Assembly: GCA_004554105.1 (NCBI GenBank)
Contig: SFNW01000072.1
Coordinates: 1 to 9,305, forward strand
DNA length: 9,305 nucleotides
Direction: 5' to 3'
Source: Clostridiales bacterium
GTDB taxonomy: Bacteria > Bacillota > Clostridia > Oscillospirales > CAG-272
The notes below the pieces were generated by a model. That model was not told the origin of the DNA. It was given only the letters and a program-made list of their open reading frames with translations, and did no database searches. Positions 5,704 through 9,305 of the stretch are shown one piece after another; position 1 is the first letter of the stretch, and the number at the start of each line of letters is the position of its first letter. The translations under genes were made by a program, and so were the position numbers.

Positions 5704-7445
5704 TTCTGCAATCACTGGTCAATTACTACGGCAAGCTGGTCGAAAAAGGTGCGATTTCAAAGCCCGGCTTTGCCAATGTCAAAATCGCATGGGCGGTCGA
5801 ACTGGACGACAGCGGCAGTATTATTGGCGTGCACCCGTTGAAAACCGAAAGCAAAGACGGCAAAAAAATGCTGCCGCGCGAAATCACGCTGCCTGCGCCG
5901 GTTAAAAAGACAAGCGGGGAGCGCTCCAACTTCCTGTGGGAAAACGCCGAATATCTGCTCGGCATTTCCACAAAAGACGACACGGCAAAAACCGCAAAGC
6001 GTTTTGCAACGGCAAAAGAATTGCACGAGACGCTTCTTGCCGACCTGCATACGCCGGTTGCAGAAGCGATTAAATCCTATTTTGCAACCTGCGACCCACA
6101 AAAAACCGCCGGACTCCTCCCCGACGGCTGTATGGAAGAATTGCAGAAGGGCGCAAACCTGACATTCCTGTATCAAAACAAGTTTCCAAACGCGTTTCCG
6201 GAGCTCTGCGCGGCATGGGACCGGTATTACGGCGGCAAAAAAGAAGGAGAACTGCTCGTCGATATTGTGACCGGCGAGGTCGTTGTTCCGGAGGAAACGC
6301 ATCCGGCAATAAAAAATGTGCTGAATGCGCAGTCGTCCGGTGCGGCCCTTGTTTCCTTCAACGCGGAGGCGTTTACGTCATTCGGCCGAGAGCAAAATCT
6401 CAACGCGCCGATGGGGAAGGACACCGCCTTTGCCTATACGTCGGCGCTCAACAATCTGACAGCCGACCAAGGTCACCGGCAGCATATCGGCGATATGACG
6501 GTGGTTTACTGGTCGGAAGACGCCGAGGACGCCTATCGGGTCGTGATGGACTCGCTTCTCGAGGGCAGTGAAGACGCCGAGACCGATGCCGAACTGCATT
6601 CGATTATGCAGAATATCGCGGCGGGCAGAGACACGCCCTTTGACGGCGCCGTCCTATCGCCGGAAAATGCTTTCTATATTCTCGGCATCTCGCCGAATGC
6701 AGCTCGCCTGTCGGTTCGTTTCTTTCGGCAAAGCAGCTTCGGCGATGTTGTTTCTCACATCAAGCAGCATTACGACGATATTGCGGTGATTTCCGACGGA
6801 CGGAGCAAGTGGGACTGCATTCCGCTGTGGGCGCTGCTCAAGGAGACGGTCAATCCGAAGTCAAGCGATAAGGCGCCGCCTTCGCAGCTTGCGGGGGATA
6901 CACTCCGCGCCGTGCTCACGGGCGGCAGATACCCAGAAACGCTGTACGCACAGACGATTCTGCGCATCCGCGCCGAGCATGAGATTACGCGCGGCAAGGC
7001 GGCAATCGTCAAGGGTTATCTTTTGCGCAATACGAAAAACAGAAATGATTATAAAGAAATAAAGGAGGCATCGACTATGGCGTTGAATGAAGAAAGCAAC
7101 TACACCCCGTATGTGCTCGGACGGTTGTTTTCGGTTTTGGAGGAGGCTCAGTCGGCGGCAAATCCCGGAATCAATTCGACGATTAAGGACCGATATTTCA
7201 ATTCGGCGTGTGCCACGCCGGCAGCCGTTTTCCCGATCTTGATGAAGCTGGCAAACAGCCACCTGAAAAAACTCGGCGGCGGCGCACAGGTCTTCTATGG
7301 CAAACAGATCGGCGATCTTGCGGCAAGGCTTGAAACCGAATTTCCGAAAACGCTTTCTCTGCAGGAGCAGGGCGCATTCATTCTCGGCTACTATCACCAG
7401 ACGCAAAAAAGATTTGAAAAGAAAAACAATACGGAGGAAAACTGA
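5700..7445 (+). CDS. cas8c: Cas8c (Csd1), large Cascade subunit
   Basis: A 581-residue protein of the Csd1/Cas8c family, the large subunit of type I-C Cascade that reads the PAM and helps open the target DNA. Recognition rests on the characteristic N-terminus (MILQSLVNYYGKLVEKGAIS), LWENAEYLLGI near 80, the central SFNAEAFTSFGREQ and NNLTAD segments, ENAFYILGISPNAARLSVRF, and the position between cas5 and cas7. Length is normal. GGAGG at 5688-5692 is seven bases before the ATG. From residue 460 the gene also encodes Cas11c from an internal start (separate entry). One base separates its stop from the cas7 ATG. No frameshift or gap is visible. Confidence 0.96.
   Translation: MILQSLVNYYGKLVEKGAISKPGFANVKIAWAVELDDSGSIIGVHPLKTESKDGKKMLPREITLPAPVKKTSGERSNFLWENAEYLLGISTKDDTAKTAKRFATAKELHETLLADLHTPVAEAIKSYFATCDPQKTAGLLPDGCMEELQKGANLTFLYQNKFPNAFPELCAAWDRYYGGKKEGELLVDIVTGEVVVPEETHPAIKNVLNAQSSGAALVSFNAEAFTSFGREQNLNAPMGKDTAFAYTSALNNLTADQGHRQHIGDMTVVYWSEDAEDAYRVVMDSLLEGSEDAETDAELHSIMQNIAAGRDTPFDGAVLSPENAFYILGISPNAARLSVRFFRQSSFGDVVSHIKQHYDDIAVISDGRSKWDCIPLWALLKETVNPKSSDKAPPSQLAGDTLRAVLTGGRYPETLYAQTILRIRAEHEITRGKAAIVKGYLLRNTKNRNDYKEIKEASTMALNEESNYTPYVLGRLFSVLEEAQSAANPGINSTIKDRYFNSACATPAAVFPILMKLANSHLKKLGGGAQVFYGKQIGDLAARLETEFPKTLSLQEQGAFILGYYHQTQKRFEKKNNTEEN
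7062..7068 (+). promoter_or_regulatory. Internal ribosome binding site for cas11c
   Basis: A full consensus AAGGAGG inside cas8c, eight bases before an in-frame ATG at 7077. It is stronger than the ribosome sites of most complete genes here, and the surrounding bases are A-rich and so probably unpaired. Confidence 0.88.
7077..7445 (+). CDS. cas11c: Cas11c, small Cascade subunit translated within cas8c
   Basis: A 122-residue product sharing frame and stop with cas8c, starting at its Met460 (MALNEESNYTPYVLG). In type I-C, separate translation of the C-terminal part of cas8c gives Cas11c, which lines the belly of Cascade as multiple copies and is needed for the complex. The evidence here is the perfect AAGGAGG at 7062-7068 with eight-base spacing and the expected size. 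The sequence is mainly helical in character, as expected for a small subunit. The annotation is usually missed because the gene lies wholly inside cas8c. Confidence 0.85.
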   Translation: MALNEESNYTPYVLGRLFSVLEEAQSAANPGINSTIKDRYFNSACATPAAVFPILMKLANSHLKKLGGGAQVFYGKQIGDLAARLETEFPKTLSLQEQGAFILGYYHQTQKRFEKKNNTEEN

Positions 7446-7446
7446 C

Positions 7447-8367
7447 ATGAAAGAAGCAATTCACAATCGTTACGAATTCGTCGTTCTCTTTGACTGCGAG
7501 AACGGAAACCCAAACGGCGACCCCGATGCGGGCAATATGCCGCGCATTGACCCCGAGACCGGTTACGGCATCGTGACCGATGTCTGCCTGAAGCGGAAGA
7601 TTCGCAATTATGTCGAAACGGCAAAGGAAGGCGAGGACGGCTACGGCATCTTCATCAAGGACAGCGTTCCGCTCAATCGCAGCGAAAACGAAGCCTTCAA
7701 GACGGTCGGTATCGAAGATGCGGCGAGTATGAAGACGGAGGATTTGAAGAAAAAGGTCAAGGCACTGAAAGCAGACGGCGTGTCGGTCGATGAACAGGTG
7801 CGCGACTATCTCTGCGGTAAATTCTTCGATATTCGCACTTTCGGTGCGGTATTGACGACTTGCGTCAAGGGGGCACTGAACTGCGGACAGGTCCGCGGGC
7901 CCGTGCAGCTTTCGTTTGCCCGCAGCATCGACCCCGTGGTACCGCAGGAGTTGACGATTACCCGCACGGCAATCACGACCGAAGCGGACGCAGAAACCAA
8001 GAACACCGCAATGGGCAGAAAATACATCATTCCTTACGGTCTATACCGTGCGGAGGGGTATGTTTCCGCAAATCTTGCCCGCAAGACGACCGGCTTTTCG
8101 GAGGACGACCTCGAACTGCTTTGGCAGGCAATTCTCAATATGTTTGAGTGCGACCATGCGGCGGCGCGCGGCAAGATGGCGGTGCGCGAGCTGATTGTTT
8201 TTAAGCATGACAGCGAACTCGGCTGTGCGCCGGCGTACAAGCTGTTTGATACCGTAAAGGTTGACCGCGCCGACGAGACCAAGCCTGCCAGAGCGTATGC
8301 GGACTATAAGGTCACGGTGGACGAGGCAAGGCTACCTGCCGGCGTGTCAATTCACAGATTTTCGTAA
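7447..8367 (+). CDS. cas7c: Cas7c (Csd2), Cascade backbone subunit
   Basis: A 306-residue Csd2-family RAMP protein that coats the crRNA spacer as the repeated Cascade backbone. Hallmarks: the N-terminal RYEFVVLFDCENGNPNGDPD (9-28), PRIDPETGYGIVTDVCLKRKIRNY, FFDIRTFGAVL near 130, and GQVRGPVQLSFARSIDPV. The frame extends back into cas8c, but the family start, ATG 7447, has GGAGG at 7433-7437 nine bases upstream and follows the cas8c stop by one base. The C-terminus (PAGVSIHRFS) appears close to the normal family end. What follows is not cas4 but, four bases after the stop, a damaged CRISPR repeat, so a deletion probably ended just outside this gene. Confidence 0.97.
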   Translation: MKEAIHNRYEFVVLFDCENGNPNGDPDAGNMPRIDPETGYGIVTDVCLKRKIRNYVETAKEGEDGYGIFIKDSVPLNRSENEAFKTVGIEDAASMKTEDLKKKVKALKADGVSVDEQVRDYLCGKFFDIRTFGAVLTTCVKGALNCGQVRGPVQLSFARSIDPVVPQELTITRTAITTEADAETKNTAMGRKYIIPYGLYRAEGYVSANLARKTTGFSEDDLELLWQAILNMFECDHAAARGKMAVRELIVFKHDSELGCAPAYKLFDTVKVDRADETKPARAYADYKVTVDEARLPAGVSIHRFS

Positions 8368-8370
8368 TGC

Positions 8371-8383
8371 CGTATATTGAAAT
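8371..8383 (+). repeat. Vestigial CRISPR repeat (3' end only)
   Basis: CGTATATTGAAAT matches the last 13 bases of the array repeat (CGTGGATTGAAAT) at 11 positions. The next intact repeat begins 34 bases later (8384-8417), exactly a spacer length for this array (34-37). The 20 bases to its left do not match the repeat and run into the cas7 stop. It reads as a truncated repeat followed by one orphan spacer. No AT-rich leader is seen between cas7 and the array. Confidence 0.6.
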
Positions 8384-8417
8384 GATTGGGAGACGACTCG
8401 CGTTGAAATAACTGTTG

Positions 8418-8587
8418 GTCGCCCTCCCCGCGGAGGGCGTGGATTGAAATCCGAAGTGCTGTAACCGTAAAGGACGACGTTACCCGTGTCGCCCTCCCCG
8501 CGGAGGGCGTGGATTGAAATGACGGTGCTTTTTTTGCGGAATTTCGGACGCAGTGTCGCCCTCCCCGCAGAGGGCGTGGATTGAAAT
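8418..8587 (+). CRISPR. Type I-C CRISPR mini-array: three repeats, two spacers
   Basis: 33-base repeats at 8418-8450, 8488-8520 and 8555-8587; spacers at 8451-8487 (37 bases) and 8521-8554 (34 bases). Each repeat starts GTC, holds a hairpin GCCCTCC-CCGC-GGAGGGC (repeat positions 4-21), and ends GTGGATTGAAAT, the type I-C 5' handle, so the array is transcribed on the plus strand. Repeats 1 and 2 are identical. Repeat 3 has G15 changed to A, which breaks the loop-closing pair; mutated last repeats are normal at the end away from the leader and support the same direction. A damaged repeat plus a 34-base spacer (8371-8417) probably precede it. The bases after repeat 3 are phage coding sequence, of which the first ~34 could be a third spacer. 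No terminator separates cas7 from the array. Confidence 0.97.
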
Positions 8588-8877
8588 TCGGCTTTTTCGG
8601 CGGCGTCGCGGTCGGCAATGGTCTTTTCCAGTTCCGCGATTCTGCCTTTCAGCCCGTCGGCGTCTCCCGCCGCTGCTTTCAGCTCGCCGATGGTCTTTTC
8701 ATACGCGGCGACCTTGTCGGTGAGCGCCTTTGCCTTGTCTGTTGCCTCGGTCAGCTTGCCCTTTGCGACATACTCACCGCTTGACAAGTCCGCGAGCTTG
8801 ATGCCCTTAGACGTGACGGCGGCGCTGAATTCCTCAAAGGACAGCGGCTTCGTGAACAGCTCTTTCAAAAAATCCAT
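8588..8877 (-). pseudogene. Phage Gp20-type capsid scaffold protein, N-terminal fragment
   Basis: About 96 residues on the minus strand from ATG 8877-8875 (MDFLKELFTKPLSFEEF...), with GGAG six bases before the ATG. The pattern is that of the phage minor structural protein Gp20 scaffold family: a short helical start, then KLADLSSGEYVAKGKL, then a long charged coiled coil (KLTEATDKAKALTDK, IGELKAAAG, LKGRIAELEKTIADRDAAEKAE). Family members are usually about 150-200 residues, so the second half is missing. The frame runs without a stop straight into CRISPR repeat 3 and through the array to a TGA at 8349-8347, where the translation is only repeat sequence (FQSTPSAGRAT). The native part therefore ends at or near 8588. 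Family assignment is by sequence character only. Confidence 0.7.
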
Positions 8878-8911
8878 GATGTGCTCCACGGCAGCGATTT
8901 GATTTATACAT

Positions 8912-8960
8912 GCGCAGCCACTCTGCGCCGTGCCGTCCATGCGTTTAAGCCTCGGCATGG
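8912..8960. repeat. Two small inverted repeats in the phage intergenic stretch
   Basis: GCGCAG (8912-8917) pairs with CTGCGC (8923-8928) around CCACT. CCATGC (8937-8942) pairs with GCATGG (8955-8960) around 12 bases. Neither has a T tract, and no clear promoter is seen in 8878-8975 for the scaffold fragment. The role is unknown. Confidence 0.4.
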
Positions 8961-8977
8961 TAGAGGAAAATAGGTAT

Positions 8978-9009
8978 AAAAAAAGCGCAACGCCGAAGCA
9001 TCACGCTTT
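8978..9009 (-). terminator. Rho-independent terminator after the YjcQ-like gene
   Basis: On the minus strand a 12-bp stem (9009-8998 against 8993-8982, with some G.T pairs) closes on a TTCG tetraloop (8997-8994) and runs into seven T (8984-8978). It lies 29 bases after the stop of the 9039-9305 gene. UUCG loops are especially stable. Confidence 0.88.
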
Positions 9010-9038
9010 AATTATTGAATTGTGGGTATCGGGAATAT

Positions 9039-9305
9039 TTACGGAATAAGTTCAACAATACCCTTTGCAGCGTTGTAGAACTTCTGCATGATCGAATTTT
9101 CGCTAAGGTATTCCAGTCCTTTTAATGTAATATGCACCCCTGTACCGGTTTGCCTGATAGACACTTCGCCGCAAACATCTTTAACAAAGGATACACCCGC
9201 GATATATCCGGCTTCGGTCATCATTTCGAGGTATCTGAACAAACGCTGTTCTGAAATCCCAAGTTTCTCAGCGCTAATTTGCTCAATGGAAAACTCGGGG
9301 CAGTC
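9039..9305 (-). CDS. YjcQ-like winged-helix protein, partial (5' end outside window)
   Basis: 88 residues are visible and the frame is still open at the right edge, so the start lies outside. The visible part begins DCPEFSIEQISAEKLGISEQ, a helix-turn-helix-like stretch, continues RLFRYLEMMTEAGYIAGV, a short beta section, and ends VHITLKGLEYLSENSIMQKFYNAAKGIVELIP. The ITLKGLEYLxENS motif and the layout match the YjcQ family, small winged-helix proteins common in Firmicutes prophages whose role is not known to me. It is followed by its own strong terminator and then by a phage scaffold gene fragment on the same strand, which supports phage origin. Base composition is visibly more AT-rich than the cas genes. 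YjcQ membership rests on memory of the motif. Confidence 0.6.
   Translation of the reverse strand, partial: DCPEFSIEQISAEKLGISEQRLFRYLEMMTEAGYIAGVSFVKDVCGEVSIRQTGTGVHITLKGLEYLSENSIMQKFYNAAKGIVELIP

Noticed and set aside
8451..8554. Possible self-targeting of the two spacers within this window
   Set aside because: I found no extended match to either spacer elsewhere in the window by eye; targets need a database search.
8587..8589. TTC, the type I-C PAM, straddling the junction of repeat 3 and the phage gene
   Set aside because: The first T is the last base of every repeat, so the match is likely chance. A true PAM would lie in the phage DNA that is missing here.
8903..8909. TATAAA-like box on the minus strand as promoter of the phage scaffold fragment
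   Set aside because: No -35 box at a suitable distance, and the TG is not placed as in an extended -10; too weak to annotate.
8347..8958. A 203-codon minus-strand open frame covering the phage scaffold start, all three CRISPR repeats and the end of cas7
   Set aside because: Left of 8588 the translation is repeat sequence (FQSTPSAGRAT, ISIHALRGEGD), a well-known false protein from reading CRISPR arrays. Only the part to the right of 8588 is kept, as a scaffold fragment starting at 8877.

Overview
The window looks like a chromosomal segment of a fairly GC-rich Clostridia, probably an Oscillospiraceae/Ruminococcaceae-type gut anaerobe. The reasons are strong AGGAGG-type ribosome sites, sigma-A promoters with 17-base spacers, an intact ispE (MEP pathway), a sodium-pumping decarboxylase beta subunit, and intergenic hairpin repeats headed by GTAGGG. 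The lineage is inferred from style and gene content, not from a marker gene.

Layout, left to right. Bases 1-421 hold no gene. They carry five short palindromes, each starting with GTAG and alternating in orientation (+ - + - +), a layout resembling bacterial REP/BIME elements. Two lie at the start of ~100-bp direct copies, and the second copy ends in the likely ispE promoter. ispE (422-1330) follows. A near-consensus promoter overlapping its stop then drives a two-gene unit: a sodium-translocating decarboxylase beta subunit (TTG start, 1404-2546) and a 43-residue gamma-like membrane protein (2560-2691). That unit closes with a strong terminator (2723-2750).

From 2893 to 8367 there is a type I-C CRISPR-Cas interference operon in the order cas3, cas5c, cas8c (with an internal in-frame start for cas11c), cas7c. 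The cascade genes are tightly coupled (4-base overlap, then a 1-base gap). All helicase and HD motifs of Cas3 are present. The adaptation genes cas4, cas1 and cas2, usually found after cas7, are missing. Four bases after the cas7 stop lies the 3' end of a damaged CRISPR repeat, then 34 spacer-sized bases, then three good repeats (8418-8587). This suggests that a deletion removed the adaptation genes, the leader and the first part of the array. Without a visible leader or terminator, the mini-array may be transcribed by read-through from the cas operon. Two residues of Cas5c that align with nuclease residues of the Bacillus halodurans enzyme are phenylalanine here.

Immediately after the last repeat, at 8588, phage DNA begins on the minus strand: the N-terminal half of a Gp20-type capsid scaffold gene, cut exactly at the repeat, and upstream of it a YjcQ-like gene that ends in its own terminator and runs off the window. 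The join is either a real recombination at a spacer/protospacer match, a prophage remnant, or a chimeric assembly through a shared spacer. The sequence alone cannot decide.
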